From the NCBI GenBank assembly GCA_037039685.1, contig JAWNGF010000009.1, positions 1,736,001-1,800,000 on the forward strand: a stretch of 64,000 bases of DNA, read 5' to 3'. The translations under genes and the position numbers were made by a program. The stretch comes from Ceratobasidium sp. AG-K. Lineage: Eukaryota; Basidiomycota; Agaricomycetes; Cantharellales; Ceratobasidiaceae. The notes below the pieces were generated by a model that saw only the letters and a program-made list of their open reading frames with translations, did not search any database and was not told the origin of the DNA. Below, in pieces: positions 23,820-32,935 of this stretch (position 1 is the stretch's first letter; the number at the start of each line of letters is the position of its first letter).

Positions 23820-25000
23820 AGTTAGGGTAGGTCTCAGCACATACCACACAACCTGACAGTGTAATCATGCCAGCTATGTAGCAGGTACTTAGCTGCTAGG
23901 AGTACAGCAATAACAATTCCTTACCTGTACGTTAGGTTTGGTATTTGTCTGTTTCCGTAGGCAAAGTAGAATAGACAATAAAATAGAGAGTTTGACAAGA
24001 GGATAGTATAGACAATAGAATGGGTGGGATAAATCAGTAGACATGGATAGAAAAATATGCTATAGCCAAATGACTGTCCTACCCATGTTGGTGGGGAGTT
24101 TTATGGTATGAAATGATATGGTTGAGACAAATTATGAACTCCTTGGTGTTATGGCTCTTACACTATATGCATATATGTTGGGTTTTTGGAGATTTCATAT
24201 ATGTTGGTCTAAATACATGGTTGTATGCTGTGTTTCAGGGCTATGTATGTAAACCATCTGTATGTATTAGCTGTGATATCCCACTGTCATTTAGCCAAAA
24301 CCTGGGACCTAGTAGGGCTCATACACCTGGCCACCGAGCAGGTACAAGTGTACAAATCACTGAAGACATTTTCTCCAGGTGGTGAGCCTTGCCCCAGTCT
24401 GCGTACTCTGTATGCAAGCTGCAGCTTACCTACAGAGTATGCAGACTGGGGTAAGACTCAGGCCATTTTGCAGAGGATCACGGCTGGGGTAGGACTCGGG
24501 GCACAGCATACAACCTGGACCAACAACCACACTGATTATGTAGCAGGTGCTTGGCCAGTGGTACTGGAGCCAGGATCATTGAGCCCATATACTAAATAAT
24601 GGTCTTTCAGTGTATATAGAATAGAATAGGGGTCAGGATGAGTAGGATACAATCTGAGACCTAGATGTAATCCTATGCCATGGCCCAATGATCAAACAAC
24701 CGGTATTGGTGATGTGTGTTAGGGTGTTAAGTGATCTGGCTGAGACAAGCTGTGGACTTCTTGGTGTTCTGCCTGTTACATTATGCATATATGCAGTGAT
24801 TTTGATGATTGTATATATCTGTGTCTAAGTACATGATTGTATGCTGGGTTGCAAAGCTATGTGTGTCCCCTACCCATATCTGTAGACTGTGGTATCCTGG
24901 TGCTGGTGTTCCCAACCTGGACTTGAGTGGGTGACCTAGGGCCTAGGTTGGGCAACCTGGGACCTAGGTTGGACCACCTGGAGCTCAACCTAGCCCAACC
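23820..25000. repeat. Diverged direct duplication, period about 620-650 bp
   Basis: Two halves match imperfectly. GATATGGTTGAGACAAATTATG at about 24113 pairs with GATCTGGCTGAGACAAGCTGTG at about 24732, and both continue through TGGTGTT and TATGCATATATG. Further upstream, TATGTAGCAGGTACTTAGC near 23874 pairs with TATGTAGCAGGTGCTTGGC near 24537. The right end (24930-25020) is rich in CCTAGGTTGG and CAACCTAG, in both orientations. It looks like a decayed non-coding element duplicated in tandem. Confidence 0.65.
24389..24455. repeat. Small hairpin with motif ends
   Basis: CTTGCCCCAGTCTGCGTACT at the left and its near-complement AGTATGCAGACTGGGGTAAG at the right form a hairpin of about 25-bp arms and an 18-bp loop. 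The arms contain variants of the dispersed 15-mer (GCGTACTCTGTATGC at 24401-24415). It is a minimal version of the hairpin unit seen at 23330-23415. Confidence 0.75.
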
Positions 25001-25251
25001 TAGTAGGCCTTATAACCTAACCTGAGCACTGTTCTTAGCGTCATTACTTTGTCATCAAAGGGATGGGCGGTGCTCGCTTGCGCGAATCGTGTGTCTGTAG
25101 AAGTGGCTCTAGTTGTCACAGAGCCAGGTCTGAAAGGAGAATTACGGCCGTCGGTCAGCGGGCTTGGTGGATACGGATTGGGACGGCGTATAGGGCGTGT
25201 CAACCGGATAGGAAACAGGTTGGATTGCTGAGACCCTGATCCAGACGCCAT
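25000..25251 (-). CDS. Possible short ORF, doubtful
   Basis: An open frame of 83 codons from an ATG at 25251, Ser/Pro/Arg/Thr-rich, with no recognised domain and no splice partner found. It overlaps the edge of the repeat region. It could be an N-terminal exon of a decayed gene or chance. The rest of 25252-26223 shows no supportable gene; a longer plus-strand frame at 25509-26006 lacks an ATG start and resembles no family. Confidence 0.15.
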   Translation of the reverse strand: MASGSGSQQSNLFPIRLTRPIRRPNPYPPSPLTDGRNSPFRPGSVTTRATSTDTRFAQASTAHPFDDKVMTLRTVLRLGYKAY

Positions 25252-26223
25252 CGTGGTCTCAGATTTGCTTGTGAGTGAGAGACGGTGCACGAAATGGTGA
25301 TAATTCAGGGCCAATGGGGTGCCAGTGCGCCGACGAGCTGGCTGTCGCCGAGTGGTGGGCACGAGGCGGAGTTGTCAATGGAAATGTCAAGCGCCCGGCG
25401 CACCAAAGTCGGCAATACCTCTTGTAATTTAATTCGGGAGATCACGGTCGGGAGCGAAGCGCTCCGTCATCTGGTATACCTTCATAGCGACAAGACGGAC
25501 CTGAAGGAGTGAATAGTGAATATGCGAGAGAAAAGCGACGGTTAGTTGTTTACGAATACTCGTTGGACCAGGCAGATAACCGATGTCCGACCGTTGCACC
25601 TACTCAACAGTGGACCAACGACCGCCCCTCGGCACTAACCGTGGTCCTACGATATGGCTATGGATGCGATTATTTGCTGGAGACGGAAAGTGAAGAGTGG
25701 CGATGGTCGTCATCCACCTCATTTGTGGGTAGGCTATTCGTCTCAAAACTTAGAGTTTTGAGTATTATTTCATCATGGGTGTCCGTCAAGCCTGCTCGAA
25801 GATGCGTCTTGAGTTGTTCCACCGTTTATAGGAAATTACATGAACTTGGACTGATCGAAACTGGGCTACAAAATTCCAGGTCAGAAATCATGTACTCGCT
25901 CACGGGACTCTCGGAAACGGGACTGGTGGTTCACCCTGAATCCCGACTGACGGTCACCTTGGAGGCTAGGGGGCTGAACGAGTCTAGCTTCCGTTCCCAG
26001 AAATAATACATAGTATCAGGAAATCTCCAAATTGGCGGATGGGAGGTGGCCGGAGCCGGAGCGTCAAAGACCGATTTCGGGCTGAAAAGTGCATCAGTCC
26101 TTGCATGACTGTGGTTTGTTTGGTACATTGAATCTTCGGAGGAAGCGCCCCTCGCTTGTGTCCGGTTCATATGATCAACCACGATCGCAGAACCAGTGAG
26201 CGCTGGCCGTTTCAACGATCACC

Positions 26224-27572
26224 ATGAGGTTCGTGTCGCCTCTATACTCTCGTTTACATTGACGTATCTACTATACTACACAGGCTTCCACCTTGTGAAC
26301 ATGACAAACTTCTGCTTCACCAGCTCGGTTCGCTCGCACAACAACGCCTGGCTCGAAGTGTGAAGTTCAACCACACCGAAGCGACAGCACTCATCGCATC
26401 CCAGCTACACGAATACATCCGGGATGGGAAACATAGCGTGGCCGAGTTGATGCAACTCGGCAAGATGATGCTTGGTCGGCGTCATGTGTTGCCGAGCGTT
26501 CCAGCGTTGCTACACGAGATTCATGTGGAGGGTACGTTTCCCGATGGGTATGTATGCCTTGCTACTGAAAGATGGTTGCTTATGTGGTGCCCAGGGTGTT
26601 TCTGGTTACTGTTCACAACCCCATCTCGTCCTACTGGGTGACCTTTCGTTGCATGGGTCCTCCCGATCCCGTCTAACGCCTTGGCCGAGATAGAGGAGCC
26701 TTTGTTGTACGCAAGCAGCGCTGCACCTGGAGGTGCGGTGGTGCGTCGTGAGTCGATTGTGCTCAACCAAGGACGAGATCGCATTCGGCTTTGTGTCACG
26801 AACAAGGGCGATCGACCCATTCAGGTACGTCAACTCTCTTCTAGTCTTCTGGAGAAATGGGCTAAATGTGGAATAGGTTGGTTCGCACTACCGCTTTATT
26901 GAATCCAATCCTTCGCTTGACTCTGATCGCGAAAAGGCGTATGGACGACGGCTTGACATCCCGGCTGGTACCGCGGTCCGGTCCGAACCGGGCGACGTCA
27001 AGAGCGTGAATCTCGTTGGGATTGGTGGTGCACAGATCATCTCAGGTGGAAATGGACTCCCAACTTGTGGGTCCTACATGCTTACTTTTGAACACAGCTG
27101 ACGATCAACATGCAAAGCACAGCTCACACCCAATCCGACTCGACTCTGACCGAGATACTTCAGCGCGGCTTTGCCCATACTCCTGAACCAGGCGCACTGA
27201 GCATCACAGAATCCAAGACGATGTCACGCGAGGCGGACGCGGGGATGTTTGGACCAACAACAGGAGACCGTGTTCGGTTGGGAGACACTGAGCTTTGGAT
27301 TGAGGCCGAGCGAGACTTCGTGAGTGCTCAGCCTACGTTGGCTCAGGCCGGGATTGATTGTGCTCATCGGATAGACGGTGTACGGAGACGAGTGTAAATT
27401 TGGCGATAGTAAGTTCAGTCTACTCTCCTTTGTTGAATGGCCATCCTAAGAAGGATTTTTAGGCAAGCTTCTTCGCGAAGAGATGGGACAGGCTACGAAT
27501 CGATCGCATACTCAAGTGCTCGGTCTCCTGATCATAGATGCGCTCGCCACCGATTGGTCAGGGATCTACAAG
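26224..27572 (+). pseudogene. Truncated, frameshifted urease gene
   Basis: Urease hydrolyses urea with a two-nickel centre. The classic fungal start is present ([15 protein letters not shown]), spliced from a 5-nt first exon (26224-26228) to 26284-26547. The gamma domain ends in HVEGTFPDG and continues after a second intron at 26595 as [11 protein letters not shown]. The reading frame then shifts twice between about 26630 and 26670, before LPIPSNALAEIEEPLLY. The beta domain ([28 protein letters not shown]) and the first part of the alpha domain ([31 protein letters not shown]) follow. After 27572 nothing matches. The remaining alpha domain, with the nickel-binding histidines, carbamylated lysine and active-site flap, is gone, so this copy cannot be catalytic. 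The frameshifts could be sequencing errors; the truncation is not explained that way. Confidence 0.85.
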
Positions 27573-28077
27573 GTATCAACATCTTTTCTCCTTCCGTGTC
27601 GTACGGAAGGAGCCGGGGGTGGACACGCACCTGATACTATCGACGTGTGCGAGACGTGTGCGAGCAGGAGAATTGTTGCCGTTGTCAACCAACCTAACTC
27701 GACCGCTCTCGGATGAGTCGTTACGTGCACGTGGGAGAAATTACGGACCTCGAGTCTGTCAGTATTGATACAAACAGGCGCCGTATTCGGGCAAGCGCTG
27801 TGACGAACGTGCTCATGAAATTAACTGAACAATACAGTAAGTCGGAGTCCTGCTAGGCGGTGACAGACTCTCTTGTGCAGCCGATGCGCATGGACAACAT
27901 CGGAGCGACAAGCCAAAGGATGATATTCGGCGTTCGGGCTCTCGCAGCAACCCAGCTCGCAAACAGAGGCGACAGCTATACGTTACAATATGTCTATAGA
28001 TATAATAATAAATACAAATTTACACCCGGTCGATGCCCATGCGACATTAGGTTGAACCATCCATTCTTTCTTTGCGA
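27573..28077. other. Intergenic, no urease remainder
   Basis: No further urease exons and no supported gene were found in the 500 bp after the truncation point. Composition changes downstream to AT-rich DNA near 27990-28030. Confidence 0.4.
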
Positions 28078-29411
28078 TTAGTCTACCTCGAGGATGCTGG
28101 CATAGCCTGGATCGGCATGGACCAGGACCTGAAAATCATTCAGAACCTGCATATAAAATCGCATTATTAGCACGACCGCCAACCGACAAGCTATGTAAAG
28201 ATACTAACGTATTCCTTGCCCGCGAACGTGATATCGGCACCCTTGAGAATAGCGCTCGTTTTTCCCGGGTGGGTTCCTCCCCAATAGAAAGCCCGCGCGA
28301 CGAACAAGGGGGAGCCGTCATGCTCGTTTCCGCCTTCGACCAGGGTACCGCCATTAAACGTTCTCACGTAGAAAGGATAGGTAGCCGTTTCCCAGCGCAC
28401 GGCGGCCTGGTCCGCGACCAGCACTTCATAAAACTCGATCTATTGACGTTGACACGTGAATAATAGTCGTGTCATAGCGGTCGAACCACCCACCTCGAGC
28501 TCCTTTCCTCCGAAACCAAACATCGCACCCTTCTTGAACCCCCGACCAGCCTTTCCGAAATCTGTGACAGTGATTCAGCAAGATCAAGAGCGGGGAAATG
28601 GGATGAACGCACGTATACCACCACGATGAAAAGTACGACAGACGTATAGTGGACTACCGTCAATGTCTTCTCCGCACACCAAGGCGCCCTTGGGGATTTC
28701 AGTCCCGTGAGTAAATACCCAAGAGACCGACCCGCTACGTTCGGATTGGATGTTAGCCCTGGGCTGGATGAGAATTACTATAGCGAACCTTGGACCATGC
28801 TCGTAAAATACCCTAGACCGCTCCTCGGCTCGTTTTATCCAAGTCTGAGGCAAGCATCAGTAGAGTAGACGACGCGGTATGATGAACGAGATGCACACCT
28901 GAAACCCAACGTTCTGCGCGTCGTGGTGTCTATCCTTGGCGTTCTGAACGGCGTTCTTGAGGACGGAGATTGCTTGACTGACAGTCGACGCGACCTGTGG
29001 TAACATAAGTTTAACATCAGGTATTCACAAGGAGGTTAGGTACGAACAGCGACAACTTCTCCAAGTTGGGGAGCCATCGCGGCCTGAGAGTCGGAATTGG
29101 TGGGTTAGTCAACGGCTAGACGAGAAATAATCATAAGCATACCGTGGTGAGAATGAGGGATGCTGCTGGAACTAAGGCCATGAAGCTGAGAGGAGGGACG
29201 AGGATGCGTTGAGGCAGGATGGGCGAACCCTCACGTTTATCAATGTGATATTCGCGGCCACGAGGCAAGCGCGTGTCGATCTCCAGCATGGGATGTGCGT
29301 GAATGCCGAGCGCGTGGCCGCCTCGAGCAGGGCTGTGGCACTGCGACGATGAAAGCAATCGTGTGGGGTGATTCCTTTGAGGCCAATGGAAGATGAGTCC
29401 TTCGGTTTCAT
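28078..29411 (-). CDS. DM9/DUF3421-domain protein, several exons
   Basis: Two DM9-type repeats are readable in the C-terminal half. The first is GTEIPKGALVCGEDIDGSPL with YVCRTFHRGG (about 28620-28740) followed by GKAGRGFKKGAMFGFGGKEL. The second is GGNEHDGSPLFVARAF with GGTHPGKTS and GKEY (28208-28440). It ends VLNDFQVLVHADPGYASILE and a TAA at 28078-28080. Proteins with this repeat are often cytosolic or carbohydrate-binding; the fungal role is not known to me. Upstream exons read LPRGREYHIDKREGSPILPQ, a hydrophobic SFMALVPAASLILTT, and a helical STVSQAISVLKNAVQNAKDR. The true ATG and first exon were not resolved, so the right edge is approximate. Introns are about 50-80 bp. Confidence 0.6.
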
Positions 29412-29900
29412 ATTATCGAGGCCTGGTCAAAGGAAGGAACCAGGTAAGAGGTTGGCAGTTTCTGCGCAATATTTAACATGCCCACCATCAATACCCAAAG
29501 CTCTACCTCCGAATCCAAATAAACTGCATCTCGAAGAAAGGTCAAGTCGGAGGGTTCGAGCCTGATTAGGGTTCAAGTTGCACGACGTTGTTCCAAAGCC
29601 GCGAATGATGAGAAAACGGGGAAACTGCCTCGTACTACGAGCTACCAGAGTGACTGGTATGAATTCCGACAGTTTATAGTGGTATTGGTTGTCAATGCAT
29701 CCGGCTAGGCTTCATCAGCCGGTGTCAATGTCCAGGATGCGAGCGGCATGCACTGGGTCGAGTCGGACAGAACAAGCAGCCGTTGATAAAATGCTAGGTC
29801 CCCGTGAGCTACAGAGTCCGAGTACCAACCGCAGAGAGTCAGCCGCGAGTACGGTTTAAGACTGTTGGTCGAGCTCGAGAGCCAAGGCGCCGAGCAGTTC
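29412..29900. other. Intergenic interval
   Basis: No gene supported between the DM9 gene (minus) and the LINE insertion. Unresolved 5' exons of the DM9 gene could lie in its left part. Confidence 0.3.
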
Positions 29901-30113
29901 TTGGGATTCACGTGATTCTGTTCCTCTTCCCGCCTACTCTGGGATTGTTCTCATTTGACCATGCCTGCCTTACCTCCGTGTGGACATGTACTTTTGCACC
30001 TTTGTTTTCTCGGTCTTGTGCTTTTGCGGCACCGAGCGGTTTGACCTCGTGTTCATGTAGCTCGTTAAAGATGTATACAAAGAAAATAAAAATAAAAATT
30101 GGGATTCACGTGA
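29901..30113 (+). mobile_element. 5'-truncated LINE 3' end with 15-bp target duplication
   Basis: The 15-mer TTGGGATTCACGTGA flanks the insertion perfectly (29901-29915 and 30099-30113). The 183-bp insert ends in an A-rich tail (AAAGAAAATAAAAATAAAAA). Its 3' part (GAGCGGTTTGACCT, GTTCATGTAGCTCG, TAAAGATGTAT) matches the 3' end of the LINE fragment at 58620-59326, so both belong to one family. No coding sequence remains. It lies about 130 bp upstream of the C2-domain gene and could affect its promoter. Confidence 0.9.
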
Positions 30114-30242
30114 CAGTTCGCGGCTCAACCTCAACGCCGATGACGTATTGTGCTTCCGACCAGGAATAGACTGCTTCTGACGTTAACTTTGCGGTCGCCC
30201 ATAAATCCATGCGAGCAACAGTCCCCTTTTCACTACACTACC

Positions 30243-32375
30243 ATGTCCATATCCAGTGACAGTGCCAAACTATACGACGTCGAAATCGTGTTTCACAGCG
30301 CACATGCACTACCTGTATCCGACGTTCCGACGCTCTCTGCCGACCCCTATGTACTAGCATCCCTTCGAGTCCCCTCGTATGCGACCCACGAAGAGCCAGG
30401 ACCACCGCCCCTCTTATTCCGAAGCCGCACAATCCATCGAACTCGAGATCCAGACTGGGGCAATGAAGTGTGGCGCATCGGAGGTGTGCCAGGCGCTGGT
30501 TTTGTGCTTCGCGTATCGGTTCGGGATGAAGACGCTGGCAAGAAAGATGATCGATTGGGCGAGGCACGAGTGTCGTTCCTTGGCCGTGAGCCGACAAAGG
30601 GTGATCCGAAACGAGGAGACCGTAGTGCCGACGTCGATTGGGGAGTCATCCGTGAAGGCCTCAATGTCGAGCGAAAGGAGGCGTCGATCAAGAAGAGACG
30701 AGGAGGTGCTCGAGCATTCGTTGCGACGTACATCACGGCGGCAGTCAGCAAGGCGGTTTCGAGGCACGGCGGAAACGTTGTTATCAGCGTCCGGGTTCTT
30801 GGATTGAGCCAGAACCAAAAGGATAGGAGAGTGTATACACTCGGTCCCAGTGAGTCGCCCACCCGATCTAATTATTATATACTCACGATTGTAGATTATT
30901 ACTCCATACGTTTTTCCCCGCTACTCGGACGGATGATGGGCACCAAATCAGCCAACGCGTCCAACACCCGCAAGGCCTCCGTTTCCAATTTCCAAGCCAA
31001 CAAACTGCAACTTACCGGGCCAGTACCTCGAGACCTCCAACACAAATACGTAGGATATCGACCGTTCATCGAGACTATGTTCTCAAAGTAGATCCTTCAT
31101 ATTCATTTCATAGACATGCGTTAATCTTTCGATATGTAGATCTGGCATATCGGGACGGCTCCTTAACCATGCGCTCAAAAAGCAACATCGATACATCTAC
31201 TCTCACGACCAAGCGACCGTATATGGCCGAGTTGAGCGACACCAGGAGGCTAGCAACGCCCCCGACTCGTCCGAGTCTAAATCCAAGTCCGAGGGTCGAT
31301 CGCCTTCCGCGCCCGATCAGTCTAGCTCGCATGGCGAATCCAATCCCGACCCCGAAACCCATAATTTTAATGTCCTCGCAGCCCAGTTTCTTCATATGAC
31401 CCAACACGGCGCGGGACACCGACTATATACTTATGTCATTACGTTGGATGGCCAGTGGAGGTTCACCGAGACGGGAGACGAGTTTGCGATCGAAATGCTT
31501 AGCAAACACTCGGTACGATTGAATCTCACCCCCTGCTTGATGATATTTTGACAACTCTGCTCGTAGATGCACGCCGATGCCGCTCGATATATTGCCTACT
31601 CGGGCGAGTTCTTTGTTCGTCGCGTGGGGACCAATGGGTGGGAAGACGACCGTGAGGAGGAGCGCGACGCTCAGGTTGATGTAGACGGTGACAATGAAGA
31701 CAAGGGCCGAAAGCACAATAAACATGAGACTCGTCCGACCAAGGCCATCGAGAAAGCTCAACGCCACCCCCCGTCTGATTACGAGCTGGTGATCGACAAC
31801 GACTCGGGCACGTACCGACCTGACAAGAAACTGCTACCACTGTTAGGCGAGTACTTGGACAATGAAGCGAATCTGGGTACGTGTCGACATCTACTCATGT
31901 TCTCAGCGCACTAATTGTTTGTGTAGGAGGTCCCGGCGGTCTCGGCAAAATTACGCCGATGGACGGGTTCGACGAAAGTTTGAAGGAGATGAAGAAACGT
32001 CGGGCCGAAGCGAAGCAAAAGGCCAAGTCCAAGTCGGGCGACGAAGGTGAAAAGTCTAGGCCCATGGTCCAACTGCGGAGGGGAAGCTCCGTCTCGAGCG
32101 CTCAAGCTGATGCGGCCGGACTGGGACGGACGAGTATGTCCAGCGACGAGGTCGAGCGAATGGTGAGCAAGGGCGCAGAGGAGACAGGAAATGGGAATGT
32201 GCAGATGTCGGACGAGCGTGGAGAGCAGGCAGACGGACAGGAATCCAAATCGAACGGACACGCAGTGGTTGGCAATGGCTCTACGAACGGGACGACGCCC
32301 TCTGGCGCCGATGCCGGAAAGGAAAAGCTTCCAGAGCTGAAACAGGGAGCGGTTCAAGTGCTTAGCACGAAGTAA
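30243..32375 (+). CDS. C2-domain protein, 5 exons, about 643 aa
   Basis: Exons 30243-30849, 30895-31087, 31140-31512, 31567-31876 and 31927-32375 are in matching phase, 1932 nt in total. The N-terminal part (residues about 10-150) reads as a C2 domain: YDVEIVFHSAHALPVSD, DPYVLASLRV, DPDWGNEVWRI and LRVSVRDEDAGKKDDRLGEA. C2 domains bind phospholipid, often through calcium and a cluster of acidic residues, so membrane recruitment is likely. The middle holds RYIYSHDQATVYGRVERHQE and conserved-looking HMTQHGAGHRLYTYVITLDG. The last exon is charged and Ser/Gly-rich, probably disordered. No membrane segment was seen. It is convergent with the I-BAR gene, whose product also acts on membranes. The choice of ATG is supported by the immediate start of the C2 fold. 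Confidence 0.82.
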
Positions 32376-32935
32376 TTTACTACGTTTCTTTCGTAATACC
32401 CTTCGAATCGTCTATTACCCTGTACACCCAGCTTGACGCAATTTTGGTTTCCCCTCGAGTCTATTATTATACTATTGTTGCTGTTAATAATGTAATATGA
32501 CACTACTCCTACTTGGCCGAACGCTCTCCTCAATGGACTCCGTGTTCCTCTGTTTAGTTGAGGTACTTTGGATCGCATGATTTCAACGTTTCGAGACTGG
32601 CGTCGCTCAGCACCCAGCTGCCGTTGAGCAATATCCCATTGCCATCCCATGAGGTAGTTCGAGATCCCGACATATGCGCGACCAGTGCACGACGTATAAG
32701 CCCAGGCATTTCCCTGGGGACCTCATGACCTGCGCTCCCTCATTGGGACTTGAGGGGCTCTCAGCTTACGACGGCTCGTTCGTTAGGTGCACTCGAGTGT
32801 GGGGATTGCGCATGTATTCATAATGTCACACTGTATCCAGTCAAAGATGTCCGACACACCCAAACATAGCCCAATAGAAACATAAAATCCAACGCAGCAT
32901 GACGTGCGTCGGGCATACATATGGTATCCAGGCCT
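32376..32935. other. Shared 3' intergenic of two convergent genes
   Basis: No gene. It must hold the terminators of the C2 gene (plus) and the I-BAR gene (minus). AT-rich stretches near 32455-32500 are plausible polyadenylation regions. Confidence 0.4.

Noticed and set aside
21600..24440. CRISPR-like array (short repeat with unlike spacers)
   Set aside because: The 15-mer occurs in both orientations with irregular spacing and inside palindromes, the host looks eukaryotic by its introns, and no cas genes are present.
25509..26006. 165-residue plus-strand frame before the urease relic
   Set aside because: Begins with GTG rather than ATG, has no domain, and no splicing extends it.
29540..29590. 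tRNA-like T-arm GGTTCGAGCC
   Set aside because: The stem around the loop pairs only 3 bp and no acceptor or anticodon arm could be matched.
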